From assembly GCA_018296165.2 (NCBI GenBank), contig JACKQL020000001.1, forward strand, positions 1,612,001-1,676,000: 64,000 bases of DNA, given 5' to 3'. The position numbers and the translations under genes were made by a program. This document shows, piece by piece, positions 24,601 to 40,516 of this stretch. The notes under the pieces are model-generated. The model saw nothing but the letters and a program-made list of their open reading frames with translations. It was not told the DNA's origin and ran no database searches. Numbering within the stretch: position 1 is the stretch's first letter; each line of letters begins with the position of its first letter. Origin of the DNA: Termitomyces sp. T153 (lineage: Eukaryota; Basidiomycota; Agaricomycetes; Agaricales; Lyophyllaceae).

Positions 24601-26016
24601 TCAGAGACGACTGGCGATCATGAAGTATTTGGGAGAGTTGTATATCTATCGACTCTTGAGTTCTGGGATCATCTTCGACACATTGTGGTCACTAGTGATG
24701 TTCGGTCACCGTGAGTTTTTAATCTTACAATCTGAATCGTCCTCATGTACATTTTGTCAGCGGACGGGCGGCCAATGCCTAAACAGTTAGTTACTCTTGA
24801 TATGCCAGATGACTTCTTCCGTATTCGTCTTGTCTGTGTTCTTTTGGACACTTGTGGGATGTGCTTCGATCGTGGAACACAGAAGAGGAAACTTGACAAT
24901 TTTCTGGTATTTTTCCAGGTAGAGAACATCTGTTAGCTGTGAAGGAAAGTGTTGACAATCATCTTAGTACTATATTCATTGCAAGGATCCATTACCGTTG
25001 GATGTTGATTTCATGGTGTCTGACTCCCTTGAGGTAAGAGAGGCAGATTCCCATTCATCGTCTGATGTCCTATCTTCTATCGTTATACAGGCAGTACGGC
25101 CTAAATTGCAGTTTGCTAAAACAATTGAAGAAGCAGCTGTTGCGGTCGATGAGATGTTCAATGTAGCTTACCAGAATATATGTAAATACAGGCTTCCTCT
25201 TCAACTCATGCTCTTTTTATGGGTTATTTTCTGCAGCTGCCGGTGATGATAGTGGCGACGATAGCGAAGACGAAGGTGAAAGGCTCAACGGGGACGAGGG
25301 GGAAGGTGAGGAAGAGGATGACGCAGTCGATCACACCTCCCAAGTGAGTGGATGATTCTCTCTGCGGCTATGCAGGTCTCAAAGCCAAGCTTTAGGTCGA
25401 TGAGCGGGCACCATCTCCAGACCAAGAAGTCGTGCTCTCCGCCAGTAATAGTCTTCAAGATAACCTTGGCCCTTCTGAAGAAGCTGAAGCCGAATTTGCA
25501 AAGGAGCTTGCAAAGATGGTAACAGATACTTCTGGCGATTCTCGAAAGGTCGACAAAAAAACAGCCCTGGCACTTTGGGATTCTTCGGTCCTTCCTCCTC
25601 CCGTCCGGAAGAAAAAGATCGAGGACGGAGATGAAGAGAGCGAAACATCGGAACTCAATCGACCTGACATTATGGCATTTACTGTCCTCACGAAGCGCGG
25701 TAATAAGCAGCATGTGTGTTCATGGTCTTTCGAATTTGAAAGATCATGAAAAGCTTACCTACGAAATAGACTCGCCAAATAGCCGTTCCCGCCGAATCGG
25801 CTTTAGCAGTTCACACTCGATCCGCTCAATTGCAGGATAGAGTTGAGCAACAGCACTTAAAACGCCTAGTACTCGACTACGAACAGCGTGAAGAAGCTGA
25901 GGAACTGAAAGGTAGATATATTGATTTACAGTCTGAACTCCTTGACTGACAAAGATCCTTCAGCATTGGAAGCACGTAATCGAACGGCCGCGATCAAAAT
26001 ACGCTACGTTGGATAA
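21697..26016 (+). CDS. UPF2: nonsense-mediated decay factor UPF2 (Nmd2)
   Basis: UPF2 bridges UPF1 and UPF3 in nonsense-mediated mRNA decay. Exon 1 starts MDSTANGAQSTVKYEDESAR and holds the first MIF4G helices (TALIKRIRQSLA, LEKYIDEIAGAVVEGISRCK). VRVCSELALVGIIKDGPGKS, EWMMKALKEL and FLKSYSRPYLGI follow. Between the first two MIF4G parts are EAYIRSGEIFEDRQQAYEKM and EEERRFFEDVQDLKDFVPSS, both typical of UPF2. The third MIF4G part includes MELFIRHLVYDVLSKK and YLGELYIYRLLSSGIIFDTL. An acidic segment and then MAFTVLTKRGNKQ, RTAAIKIRYVG form the UPF1-binding C-terminus, ending at 26016. More than a dozen short introns were inferred. Start chosen as the first ATG in frame with the conserved exon. 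Confidence 0.93.
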
Positions 26017-27119
26017 CTGGGCTATATCTTTCACCCCTTTTCGATTTTGCCGAGGCTTCTTGTGATGGCCTGCGATTGCATCTCCAGTCCTAGTCCCTAC
26101 CTTTGGTGGACAATGATCTACGCTCGGCCCTGCCTCCTGTAAATATAGCTGGCGTCTCTCGATATCAGGCAGTAGATGATCCGGTGAAGGCATTTTCTGT
26201 CAGGCAGTAGTTAGTTTAACAGTTACCAATTCGGTCAGTTTAAGCGACTAGATGTTGGAAAAACTTTGACCTACCATAATGTAACAAGTTTGTCTCACAC
26301 AGTTAGACCCTGATCGATGACTGCTCGAAACGAATCTTATACTTCAGCTTGATGAGGATGGTGTTCGGGTTACAAGTTAGTATGATCACACTGGCTTTTC
26401 TTGTCCCAGCGTCGGGAAGTCAGTCAGTATGCCCGATTAAGGGAGGAGATAGGAAAGGGCCGAAATGGTGAGGTATTTATATGCTTCGATGATGTCACAG
26501 GTCGTGAAGTCTTCCGGGAGCCCTAGGAAGCTCTTCATACGTAGGCAGTTGATTCATAGCCAATTACATTACATATCATTGGTGCTATGCGCTCAAAATC
26601 GTGAATGGTCCCCCGAGTCCGAATCGAGATCAGACTGTAGAGGATTTATCACAAAACAGTGCGAGAAGGCACTGGTCACTTGGGTGCAGTTCTGCGCAGA
26701 GCAGAGTTGGAACATAATTCAGAGTCCGTTGTTGGCCGGATATGCCGTCAGCAAGCCGCAATGTAACGGGTTGTATTCTTCATCATCGATACTTACCCAA
26801 CTGTCCTTTCCACATTCTTTACAGTAGGAAGGCTCCGCTAAGCGAACAGAATTGATTCCCGGCGGCATACTCGGCCAACAACAGACTCTGAATTAGGTTC
26901 AAACTGTACCACTTTTCGAGCCGTAAGTACCGATCTACATGTTGTACTTATCCAAGATTTGAGCAGCCCTAGAATATTTTCATGCAAATGTAGCCTGTCT
27001 CGATGATTGATATCCTAGCACTGGGCAGGATTTACTGATTAAGCTTGGGTTAAGTTACATCTTGACCTTCTTACATGAAGTAATCAGCGAACCATCTTCA
27101 CACATTGTTACAATATTCA
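26017..27119. other. gene-poor interval, about 1.1 kb
   Basis: Two ORFs occur: 26465-26827 (+, 120 codons) and 25960-26193 (-, overlapping the UPF2 end). Neither has a recognisable motif or clear splice signals. No RNA gene seen. Confidence 0.35.
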
Positions 27120-28020
27120 GGCGCAAGGAACGCGTGTTCAGCTACGCAAATACTTGTCTGGAGGTCAAAAGGACAACGAAGATCATCCCTTCTTGTTGGT
27201 AGAGGAAGCTCGCCGCGGCCGTATCATCCGGGACCTTCTTAGGGAACATTGTAGTTATAAGCAAAACTTCCGAACTTGAGAATTGTAAGCAGAAGCCTAG
27301 CAAAATCTCAGGCCTCTGGACTCGAAGCCATGACCTTAGTGCACCATCATCACATCATCTTGCCAATCTACTCTGAACGAGGGCTCTGGATCGCACTATC
27401 GTGAAATTCATTGATTTTGGTGTTTCTCGCTTTTGTACAAGTCAAATACCAGACAGAGACGCCCAAGAGATTCCTATGACCATGTCCTTTCTAGCAACGA
27501 CGATTCTGACCTTAAAAAAGATATCGGACTCCTACCCTTTTTTCATCAGTTTTCTGATGATATCGCTGAACAGCCCCAGATTTCATTGGGAGCGAGACCG
27601 AGTACTGCTCCCTCATAACCCGTCTATCACCAAAGCAATTGATGTTTGGTCTTTCTGTGTGACATTTTACTGCCTGTTGTTCGGCCGTACTCCGTTCAAT
27701 TATCAATGCACCCAAGTACCTACTACATGACCAAATACGTACCCAAGATCGGGATGTAGAGGAGACAATGGGGATTGATAAAATAACCACGGGCAGCGGA
27801 TATCCCAGGGTTTCAAAAATGAAGGATCAGTCGTCGTATTCTGAACGGTCTGGGACAAATTGTTACAAAAGAATCCTCGGTCCTCATTACACTTGGTACG
27901 AATCACCGGCGCCATTTAGTGACTCGTTGTACAGCAGCATCCTTAGGTTCTGCAGGCATGCCTATAAACAAAACATCGCCGCAAATGGTCATCGATCTTC
28001 TACACCATATGAATCATGAT
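27120..28020 (+). pseudogene. decayed protein kinase (CaMKK/Ssp1-like) remnant
   Basis: Kinase landmarks appear in order but in different frames. LVEEARRGRIIRDLL near 27200 resembles the helix before the catalytic loop. KFIDFGVSRF near 27404-27430 is the DFG region. SSNDDSDLKKDIG near 27490-27520 resembles the activation segment of calcium/calmodulin-dependent kinase kinases, but sits in another frame. AIDVWSFCVTFYCLLFGRTP near 27640-27700 is subdomain IX, back in the DFG frame. The HRD loop, glycine loop and APE motif are not found, and stops intervene between the pieces. It is therefore a broken, probably duplicated, copy. An alternative is a live gene with unusual splicing, but the missing N-lobe argues against that. 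A further open stretch at 27834-28020 may be its tail. Confidence 0.6.
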
Positions 28021-28312
28021 ATATCCAATGGAATCCAGACAAGTGGGAAAATCCTCAGCCCCTTTTGATGTCTGTCTACTCTTCTTTCATGCTACTGTAC
28101 ATAACTCTTTTGTACTCGAATTCCACAAAAGGACCTCGTAAGAAGGTTAGAACCACGTTTTAAACCGTTTCTATCGTTTGCTGGAGTCACGTGGATTCGA
28201 CCCCTGTCACCAAAAAACGCGGCAGTGCTCGTACGCAAGCCCTTAAGTAGTCTCAAACGCTCAATTCATTTGACCCACAGTCATTTTGCATCTTCGTCCT
28301 GATCTTGCCGAT
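28021..28312. other. upstream region of Tudor-SN gene
   Basis: About 290 bp without coding signal; presumed promoter and leader of the gene that starts at 28313. Confidence 0.35.
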
Positions 28313-31300
28313 ATGTCTTTCAAAGCTGTGCGTCGTTTGTTGCTTCTTCGTTTTTGACGCACTAATATGAACTCAGATTGTCAAATGTACTTTTACTTCA
28401 TTTTGCCACATCTGACCATCACACGTCTGATTTTGTTTCGTGTAAATAGCTGTAATTTCCGGTGACTCCCTCATACTTCGCGGAAGACCAGGACCTCAAG
28501 GACAATATCCTAAAGAACGGTAACGATCGCCCTTGCTGCTTCGTCTCATGTATATCTGATACAGGAAGTGGGTGAATACAGTGTTCTGCATCTGGCGGAC
28601 ATCACAGCTCCTAGACTTGGCACATCCAGTCGAGAAGATGAGGCCCGTTGCTCAACTTATCATTCTGAAGCCTTTAATTGATGTTCGTCGCTTTTCCAGC
28701 TCTGGGCGTTCGAGTCGCGCGAATTTCTGCGTGCTCATACTGTCGGCAAAGAGATCACATTCACATCGTTGCATTCCTTGCCTTCCAACGATGATGTACC
28801 GCGCGATCTTGGAAACGCAGAAGTTGGGGGTGTGGATCTCACGTCTGAGCTCCTCAAGAGCGGATGGGCGAAACTGAAGGAAATCAAGCGTGAACTTACA
28901 GAGGAGGACCTTAAAAAACGCGAATTAGAAAACGAAGCAAGAGCATCTGGAAGAGGATTGTGGAATCCGCACGGGCCCCAGGTAGGTTGAGCTCTGCCTA
29001 ATATCAATAGATACTCGAATATTGACACCTGCGATGTTAGGCTCGAGCAGTGCATCACACTATGCCAGAAGACTCGCAGGCTTTTATTACTGAATGGAAG
29101 GGCAAATCTCTTGATGGTGATATCTTTTTGAGCTACCCGTTACAAGCTATGTCTCACTGGACTTCGTATTCAAGCCATTGTGGAATATGTTAGAGACGGA
29201 ACAACGTTACGCGTCCGGCTCCTAATGCCGGATGGCGAACATCAAATTGTCAACATTGCTCTAGCAGGTGTCCGAAGCCCGCGTGCCTCAACTAAACAAG
29301 GAGAGCTTTCAGAACCTTGGGGAGAAGAAGTGGGTTTTGTCCCCGCTTCATCATGTATATGTTCCAGAGCCTCATCAATAAATTCATGTCTTTCTAGGCA
29401 AAGTTCTTCACTGAGTCTCGTCTGCTTCAAAGACCTGTTCGCGTTGTCATTCTGTCCCTTCCGACCTCGACAGCGACGCCGTTTCAATCAGGTCCTAATG
29501 CTGCTGCACCGCAACCTGCCAGCATCTTCATTGGTACAGGTCAGTATGCTCGAGCTCCAGTGATCAAAGCAGTTCAAGATTAACGGCAAATGTAGTCCTT
29601 CACCCGTCAGGAAATGTTGCTGAGTTCCTTGTTGCTGCGGGCCTTGCTCGTGTCGTCGACTGGCATGCCGGTATGCTTGCTAATAATGGTGGTATGGAGA
29701 GGCTTCGGGCTGCTGAGAAATCGGCCAAGGAGAAGCGAGCTTGCCTCTACGCGAATTTGCCAGCCGCCTCTGCTGCTTCCAAGGCCAATAATGGGTCTCT
29801 GTCCTCTGGACAATCTAAAACCTTTGACGCAACGGTCGTACGAGTGTGGAGTGGTGATCAGCTATCAGTCATCGAGAAAGATTCTGGAAAGGAGCGTAGA
29901 ATCCAGCTGAGCTCGACTCGAGGGCCAAAGTCAATCTCATTTCATTTGGTATTTTACTATAATGCTGAACTATTGGCTTTGACAGACTATCTGACCCGAA
30001 ACAGGCTTACTATGCTCAGGAAGCTAGGGAATTTTTGCGGAAGAAACTTATCGGAAAACATGTCAAAGTTACCATTGACTTTGTGCGCCCTCGCGAAGGA
30101 GACTTCGAGGAGCGAGAATGTGCTACAGTTCATTATGGTGGTCAGAATAGGTCAGTTTATTCCTCGATTTTTGGTCAATGGCCGACACGTTCCATCTCAG
30201 CAACATAGCCGAACAGCTGATTGAGAAGGGGTTAGCTAGCATCGTTCGTCACAAGCGGGATGACGAAGATAGGTCTTCCGAGTATGACAGACTCATCGCA
30301 GCCGAGCAAGTGTCAGTAGAACTCCATTTATGTTCTTATCAGCATACTTGACTCCTAGATTCGTTCATAGTGCAGTTACAGAGACTCGAGGGATTCACTC
30401 TGGGAAAGAGATACCAGCACCTAAACAACCATTGAATATTTCCGAAGTAAGCAAGGGCTGCATAAATACATTTGACGAACTCTGATCGTGTTTCTTGATG
30501 TTCAGACGGCTGCACGCGCTACACAATATCTCAATGGTTTCAAACGACTCGGAAAAATTCCTGCTGTTGTTGATTACGTCGCAGCTGGATCACGATTTAA
30601 GTGGGTGCTCCTTCTATCGTTGGCATAATTCCATCGATCTCAATATGTATACAAGAATTTATCTTCCGAAAGATAATCAGACTCTTACCCTCGTCTTGGC
30701 TGGTAAGGTTCTAGCGTATGGTTAGTCTCACCATCAATTGACAACGCGGCACGCAGGAATCCGGGCACCTCGAAGTGCACGAAATGTAACGGATAAGGGA
30801 GAACCATACGGCACTGAAGCTGCTGATTATGCTCTCAGACGATGCATGCAGCGCGACGTGGAGTTCGAGGTGGACAGTGTTGACAAGTCCGGGGGTTTCA
30901 TTGGATGTCTATACCTTAACAAAGAGAACTTCGCCCTCGCATTAGTGAAAGAGGGTTTGGCTGCCGTCCACGCATATTCTGCAGAAGGTTTATCATGGGC
31001 ACGACAACTGAATGAAGCAGAGGTAATTCCACTCACAATGTTCGAAGAACGCTCATGAAAGTATCATCAGGCAGAAGCAAAGACGGCTCGACTCAATGTA
31101 AGCCCCTTTGAATATTCTTCTTTGTTTCTCTTCTTTACTACCTTGTTCCAGATCTGGAGCGACTATGACGAAGAGTCAGAAAAGGCCGAAGTCGTGGCCG
31201 ACGCCAGCGACACCGGCGCGTTGAAAGCAGAATATCTCGATGTTATTATCAGTGATGTTCGCATCAAGACCGGATTTGGGTTCTCGGTTCAAATCTTAAA

Positions 31301-32043
31301 CACGGAAGGTAACATCTTGATTTGAAAGAAGTAATCCATGATATTGAACACCAAATTCGAAGGTATTGCCTCCCTGGAGAAATTGATGCGAGATTTTTCA
31401 GTTCATCATCAATCTCCTGTCGCTGCCCCTCCAGGTTTTGTTCCCAAAGGAGGGGATCTAGTTTCTGCAAAGTTTTCCGATGGAGCATGGTACCGTGCCA
31501 AAATTCGTCGCGCTTCTCCTATCAAGAAGGAGGCGGAGGTTACCTTCATTGATTATGGCAACCAAGACACAGTAGCTTTCTCCAACATCCGACCGCTCGA
31601 CCCGCGTTTCCGTTCCTTACCAGGGCAAGCGCATGAGGCTCGCCTCAGGTAAGTTGACGTGCTCTCGCTAGCTGATCCATGTTCATACCTCCTTCAGCTT
31701 CGTGAAGCTTGTAGGGCCTACAAGTGAATATCAACAAGAAGCAGTCGATCGCTTTTCCCAATTATGTGAGGGTCGTAAGTTGGTCGCTAACATAGATCAT
31801 AAAGAAGGGTCGTTACTTCATCTTCGCCTCATCGATCCCGAAAACCCTGCCTCAACCAGCGATCCATTTGCGTGCATCAATGCTGATCTTGTGGCCGATG
31901 GCCTTGCTATCATTGATCGCAAAGGCTGCAATTATCTGGCTTCGTATCCACAAGTTGTCAAGAGACTGCGAGATTCTGTGCTGGCTGCGAAGAGAGATCG
32001 GTTGGGTATCTTCGAGTTTGGTGATGTTGAAGAAGACGATTAA
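28313..32043 (+). CDS. SND1: Tudor-SN / SND1 staphylococcal-nuclease-domain protein
   Basis: SND1 has four staphylococcal-nuclease-like (SN) domains, a Tudor domain and a fifth, split SN domain; it acts in RNA processing, silencing and stress granules. Exon 1 codes MSFKA, then an intron. SN1 includes [46 protein letters not shown] and [14 protein letters not shown]2 begins [20 protein letters not shown] with a later VRSPRAS. SN3 begins [20 protein letters not shown] with [20 protein letters not shown]4 has [26 protein letters not shown] and [15 protein letters not shown]. The Tudor core reads [12 protein letters not shown] and [11 protein letters not shown]. The end is [10 protein letters not shown]. 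About 14 short introns. The start is the first ATG that splices to SN1. Full family length (about 900 residues). Confidence 0.94.
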
Positions 32044-32189
32044 AAAAAATTCTCTTTCTCAAAGAGAGGGCTTGTATCTACAGCAATCTTTTGAATAAGG
32101 ATAGATTCAACATATAACACATCTTATGAACGGAAGACCTACGGTGTGATTGAGTGTGAACATGAAGGACATAAGTACGCTATGTAATC

Positions 32190-33258
32190 ATGGCAGCACT
32201 ACGACAGCCAATACGATTGGTCACATTCGACGCGCTCTATACAACCATAGTTCCCCGCCTTCCTATTCATGTACAGTACTCACACGTGTTTAGGCCATAT
32301 TTGGGTGTTCTCGATCTAGGGTCTTTGAAGCAGTCGTTTCGGGTAGGTATGTATACGAAGCCCTCCGAGTTGTTCGTCCTTAACCTTCCCTGATAAGCCT
32401 TTCAATCGCTGGAAAGAGAGAATCTTGCCTATGGTAAAGGATCTCGGACATGGTGGTCAGAGGTTATCAAGCGGACTGCGCTCGGAGCAGGCGCCGATGA
32501 GAAGGGTATGCCAACTGCGCCAACACCATTCTTGAAAGTTAACTGATCTCGAGGTATCTGAACTTCTGCAGCCATCGATGCCTTTTTGCCTCAAATCGTA
32601 TCGCGGCTTCTGGACCGTTTCAGCTCAAAGGAAGGTTACAGGGCATTTGATGACGCTATCACCGTTGGTACGTACCACACGTACGATTTGGATTGCAACA
32701 ACCCTCATAGCACTGCTATCTCAGTCAACTCTTTGCACAAATTGAACATCCAGACAGCCGTCATCAGCAATGCCGACTCAAGGATCCGTAGGCTTTCTTG
32801 CCCTTGAAATGTTCACTACAGATGATGTCCGTGTTTTCTAGGGTCTGTACTAAGGGATCTAGAATTCCCTGTGTTTCTCGATCCAATCATTCTCAGCGAA
32901 GAGGAAGGAGTGGAGAAACCCTCGCCCGAAATCTATCGGCGCGCACTTGCCGTCGTCAATAGTCGTAACCCACAGAACCCTGTCGTCCCTGCCCAGTGCT
33001 TACACGTTGGCGATGAACTCGATGCGTGTGTCGCACTTTTCTGTGGCGTTTCAAAATCGTTGAAACTCATTATACAGAGACTATCATGGAGCCCAAGCTG
33101 CTGGAATGAATGCTCTTCTTTTGCAGCGTAGCGGCGCAGATGGTGAACAAGCGCACAGGATTTCAAGAGAGCTGAAAGGAAATGTGACGGTCATTAAAGA
33201 TCTACGTGCAGTATTGCCATGGGTGACAGCTCATAATAGTACATCTAGCACTTTCTGA
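32190..33258 (+). CDS. HAD-superfamily hydrolase (HDHD3-like)
   Basis: Haloacid-dehalogenase-fold phosphatases form a phospho-aspartate. Motif I is LVTFDALYT near the N-terminus, with the nucleophile Asp and no second Asp two residues later, as in HDHD3-type members. A helical cap follows (HVFRPYLGVLDLGSLKQSF, GSRTWWSEVIKRTALGAGA). Motif II is TAVISNADSR, motif III the Lys of GVEKPSPEIYRRAL, and motif IV LHVGDELDADYHGAQAAGMN, the last joined across a small intron (GATGC|GTGTGT). Five or six exons, ending STSSTF. Substrate unknown. It lies 146 bp downstream of SND1 on the same strand. Confidence 0.88.
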
Positions 33259-33558
33259 AGGCGATGGTTTCCCCAAGTGTTGTCAATTTGCTATGATCGA
33301 GAGATAAAAGTGATCAGAACCAAGTGCAAAAGTGGCAAAGTCTATCATTTTCCCCATCCCATTAACTAGAAGTTGGATTCTGGCAGATATGTGATACAAC
33401 CCTTTACAACGGTCGATTCTGTCATAGCCCCCAATAAGACGGATCGTAATGTACGAATTACTTGCTACTGAGTTAGTCGTGATAATATAAGCATCAGTGC
33501 GGTTAGAGAATAAACAATGGTGGTATAACGGTTGCAGGTATCGCCTCGGGGTGGAAGA
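33259..33558. other. convergent intergenic region
   Basis: About 300 bp between the 3' ends of the HAD hydrolase (+) and methyltransferase (-) genes. Only presumed untranslated sequence. Confidence 0.35.
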
Positions 33559-36500
33559 TCAAGACTCCGATTCAGACGAATAAGAGTCCCAACCTGCACG
33601 AACAAAGTTGGGAGTAGGACCACGCTCAGTGGATGCAAAAGAGTTTGGGAATGAAGGCGTTTCGCCGTGGCTGGGCGGCGGCGCCTTTGGATAGGAATGA
33701 CGCAGAGTCCTAGGGCTTCGCTCGTCATCTGAGGAGAAGTCAGACCCGTCGAGAACAGCATTCAGTCGGCAAGATATCAATTCCTAATGGCAATTCAGTA
33801 AATAACCAGAGTTCGGTAAAATTTCATACCTCGTCTGAAGAATAGATTAGACCGATGTCAGATTTACGGGAAGAACGGAGGTTGAGTCTCGGGGCTGGCG
33901 CAGAGCAAGTCTCCGTGTCATTCGGAGAGGCGCTGTTGTCATGGCTTGATGTTGATGTCCATCGACGTTTTGCAAAAGCAAAAGGAGATGGATTGAGAAT
34001 CGATGCTCCGCGGGGTAAGACCGAAGTTGCGATCGGCAATGACGCAATCGGCTCTTCGGAAATATCTACATCAGCAATAGTTGCCGAAGGCGACTTGATG
34101 TCTTCCGGGGTTACTGGCGCTTTCTCGTCCTCAGACGAGTCGTCGAAGGTGACCGGGCCTGCCCAGGCCTGACGAGCAAAACTATATGGGTTCGGGTTCG
34201 AAAAGAGCTGTCTACTCTTGAAGATCGCTGAAGTTTGACGAGGGACGACGCGTTTGGGTGGTTCACGACGATGATATGCACGTTTGTTAGGCAACTCTTG
34301 CAGGTCAAGATCCTCGATCGTTCGTTTGCGAGGCATTCCATCTTTGTCTAAGGGTTCATCGCCGTAAGTTTTGGCCCTCTCTCTCTCGATTGCTCGTTCT
34401 GCTCGAGATGACAATATCGTCGGCTCATCTTTTTTCGGAGACGATACCTTTTTTTCGAATCTTCCATTGATATTTCTGGGCTGCGGCTTCGCGCCGAACG
34501 CGGGCAAGTTGATTATCCGAGGCGGTACTCGAATTGGATTGCCTAAAGCATCGCGATTCAGGCGGGGCCGGCCACGTTTGCGCTTTTCCGGAGGAGGTTC
34601 GATTGGAATTGGAAGACTGTGGCGTTTATCGAGCTTCTCTTTCACTTTGAAAGAATGCTGGGCAATCTTGGCTGAAGTGTCGGCCCTGACAACCTCAGTC
34701 TTTCGCCTCTTCATAGGGGGCTCGTCAGTGTCAGAATCACGCTCATGCTTCTTGCTCGAAGCCGCCGCCGCCGCCGCAAGTTTTCGGTCTAAGACCGGCA
34801 AAGACTTGTGTGATATTCGACTCGATGCCGAATCTACAGGCGTAGCCTCCTCCCGTGGTGTAGGTAGAAATGGGGCAGCACCCTGTATAGGCATGCGATG
34901 TGGCCATGGACGACCATATATTGCAACATGGCGCATGCATCTATCACAACAGTGTTAAAATCCGTCTAATAGAAATCCATGATAAAAGAGCATACCGGGG
35001 ACACTCTTGCAGTTCTATCTTTTTCTTCTTTTTTGGTGAACCCCTTGAAGCAGTCTCGACCAAACCCCATACCACTTGAGAATCCACTGAAATCACAGGC
35101 AAAACATTCGAGCAAGTACTACATGTCGGCAGTGTTTTTCCATCAGAGCTTTTGGATGGTTGCAATTTCGTGAGCGGATCCTTCGATACATCAGCGCTGT
35201 TTGATGTCTGAGGACGGGTACGTAGTGATCGTGATTCGACTTCCTCCTTCTTGACACTGATTTCGTCCTTTTTAGCGGTCGAACCTCGGCTTGTTGATGT
35301 CAATGTAGGTGTATCCTCCTTTGCCTTCCCTTTACCCTTGTTTTGCCTCTGTGCATCAAGTTCTTGAATAGAGACGGAACGAGTCGAACGTTTCTCGGGA
35401 GTGGTGGTTTCCGGATTTGACACTGTGTCTTCGGTCAGTGCAGGAGAAACAAGCTGCGTCGCCGCTTCAGCGGCTTTCTGGCGACGTGTTGAGATGATTG
35501 ATCGGAAAGAGCTGCGATGGGGCTCGTCGGCTGAGGACAAACTCAACGATCGAGGAGAGGAGGAAGAAGCTGAGTGCTTAGGAATTGGGGTGATCAATAT
35601 GGATGATGGAGTCGCGTGAGCAGAGTCAGATGGACCAACAGATGTTGCTATTGAAGTTAGATCAGAAGGAGTGTCCCTCTCTGTCACTAGTTCAATTTTG
35701 CCATCCGCGGGAATGTCTTGATCATCCGCCAAGGGAACAGTATTATCGTCTTCCTCGTCACTGTCGTCACTATCATCTTCCTTTGCTGTAACAATTGCGT
35801 AGACACCTCGACGCGTCCGACGTTCATTTACATTGACATTGGGCGCTGGATGAGGACGCTCGTCGTCACTGTCGGAAGGTGAAGAGTCCAAGTCCGAATC
35901 CGAGTCCGAAGATGGTTCAAGATCATCATCATTCTCAGGCGAATAACCACCTGTGCCTCGTTTCTCACATGTTTCGCATAAGCAATGTCGGTTTTTACGT
36001 CCAACTGTGCTAATTTGTCAAATCCTGTACTAGTGGATATAAAAAAAGACAGCTCACAATAACCATCGCCGTAATGTGCGGTGATTTCTTCACCTACGGC
36101 TATGCTCCTGAGAGTTCTGAAAGTGATGTATCTCCCTTCTCGAAAAAGCTCGCAGTTATTATCACAGTCATGCTGTCGTAAGTTAAGAGGGCGCAGTGGA
36201 AGATTCTACGGTGTAAACTTACGTTGACAAATCGGGCCGGCCCAAGAAACAAGTGGTTCTTTTTCATCTGTTTGGAGTGAATGACACTGAAATCTCTCCG
36301 GATATCAGAGCTCCTAAGATCTGTCCGTTTGAGCTCCCTGTCTTCTTCATCAGTCAAGTTGGCCATGGAACCTTTGAGTTCAGTGATGACAGTGCCAGGG
36401 GTGAGGTTACGGGTGGCCAGGATGCAGAGCTCTGATTTGCCTGTTCGATGGGAGTACCGTGATGTATGGGCAATTTCAATAAAGCCATGCGGGTTGTACA

Positions 36501-37068
36501 ATTCAAAGTAGCGAGAAGCATGTCTAGAGCAGGGAGTCAAGGTCAGGGAAGTCGTGAATTGTATATATATGTGAACACACGTGGCAAATGCGTTGATCTG
36601 TTTTTGTGTATATGATTTGAGGTAGTAGCGAATTGGAGCGAGGCTAAGTGGCGGCGCGTTGAGTTGAATGAATGGGGAAATACCATGTTATACGCACGCG
36701 AGAAGTTCGTCCACTGCTTGACGAATAGCGTGTTGAATAGGCCCCTTTACGGCAACCAGCTAGAAAGTAGCGGAATAGAGACAGAACAGAGAGAAAGATA
36801 TAAGTTAGAGGGAGAAAGCACCAATTAATACGAAAACAATTACGCGTCGAACGATGGCCAAGAGCTCGTGAGCATCGACCTTGGGGAGTCGCCTGGTGGG
36901 GTCCATCTTGTGGACAAGCAGAGGCACTGAGCCAGTACCGAGCTTCTCGACAAGAAGATGGCTGAGGAAGTCATCGTCCTTGGAGAGGTCGCGCATGTTC
37001 ATGATCTTGGTGGGACGCCATTGTATGTTTGTGCGAGAGACGGCGGGGGTGAGGACAGCTGGCACCAT
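33559..37068 (-). CDS. SET-domain histone H4-K20 methyltransferase (Set9/KMT5-like)
   Basis: Set9/SUV420 enzymes methylate lysine 20 of histone H4. The N-terminal helical domain reads MNMRDLSKDDDFLSHLLVEK, LLVHKMDPTRRLPKVDAHE, GPIQHAIRQAVDELL and RYYLKSYTQKQINAFAT. The SET core has ASRYFELYNPHGFIEIAHTS, RYSHRTGKSELCILATRNL, PARFVNHDCDNNCELF and EEITAHYGDGYFG, then the Cys-rich CLCETCEK. These are Set9 signatures. A long tail follows: acidic, Ser-rich, with a CxxC pair (CSTC), an AT-hook-like KRKRGRPRL at about 34560-34585, and three copies of an F-[AV]-[RK]-x-x-W motif. Six or seven introns. The start is MVPAVLTPAV at 37068; MNMRDL downstream is an alternative. The tail is long compared with yeast Set9. 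Confidence 0.92.
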
Positions 37069-37313
37069 GGGAGGCGTGTCGCCGTTGCAAGAGTGGGTGC
37101 GTGTCGTGGAAGGGCAGAGAAGAAACAAGTAGAGGACAGGCAAGTTGTATGTCGTGGATTGACCTGCTCCCTGGTTGTCACAGATAAAAGTGACGCGCAC
37201 AGCTTAGGTAACAACCCGGTGACCCTGCTCAAACGAAACAGCCGTTCATCACGCACATACTACATTCTTCCTATCTACATACTGATACAACATGTTACAA
37301 TTATATGGTCGGC
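37069..37313. promoter_or_regulatory. short spacer upstream of Set9-like gene
   Basis: 245 bp between the polyubiquitin stop and the methyltransferase start, both on the minus strand. It must hold the polyubiquitin 3' end and the methyltransferase promoter. Confidence 0.35.

Positions 37314-40516
<3,203 letters not shown>

Noticed and set aside
25960..26193. 77-codon minus ORF overlapping UPF2 3' end
   Set aside because: It overlaps the UPF2 C-terminal codons and has no motif; likely a shadow.
26465..26827. 120-codon plus ORF after UPF2
   Set aside because: No domain, no splice support, composition unlike neighbouring genes.
28180..28230. tRNA-like TTCGA-containing segment upstream of SND1
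   Set aside because: Only a T-loop-like string; no acceptor stem or anticodon arm could be folded around it.
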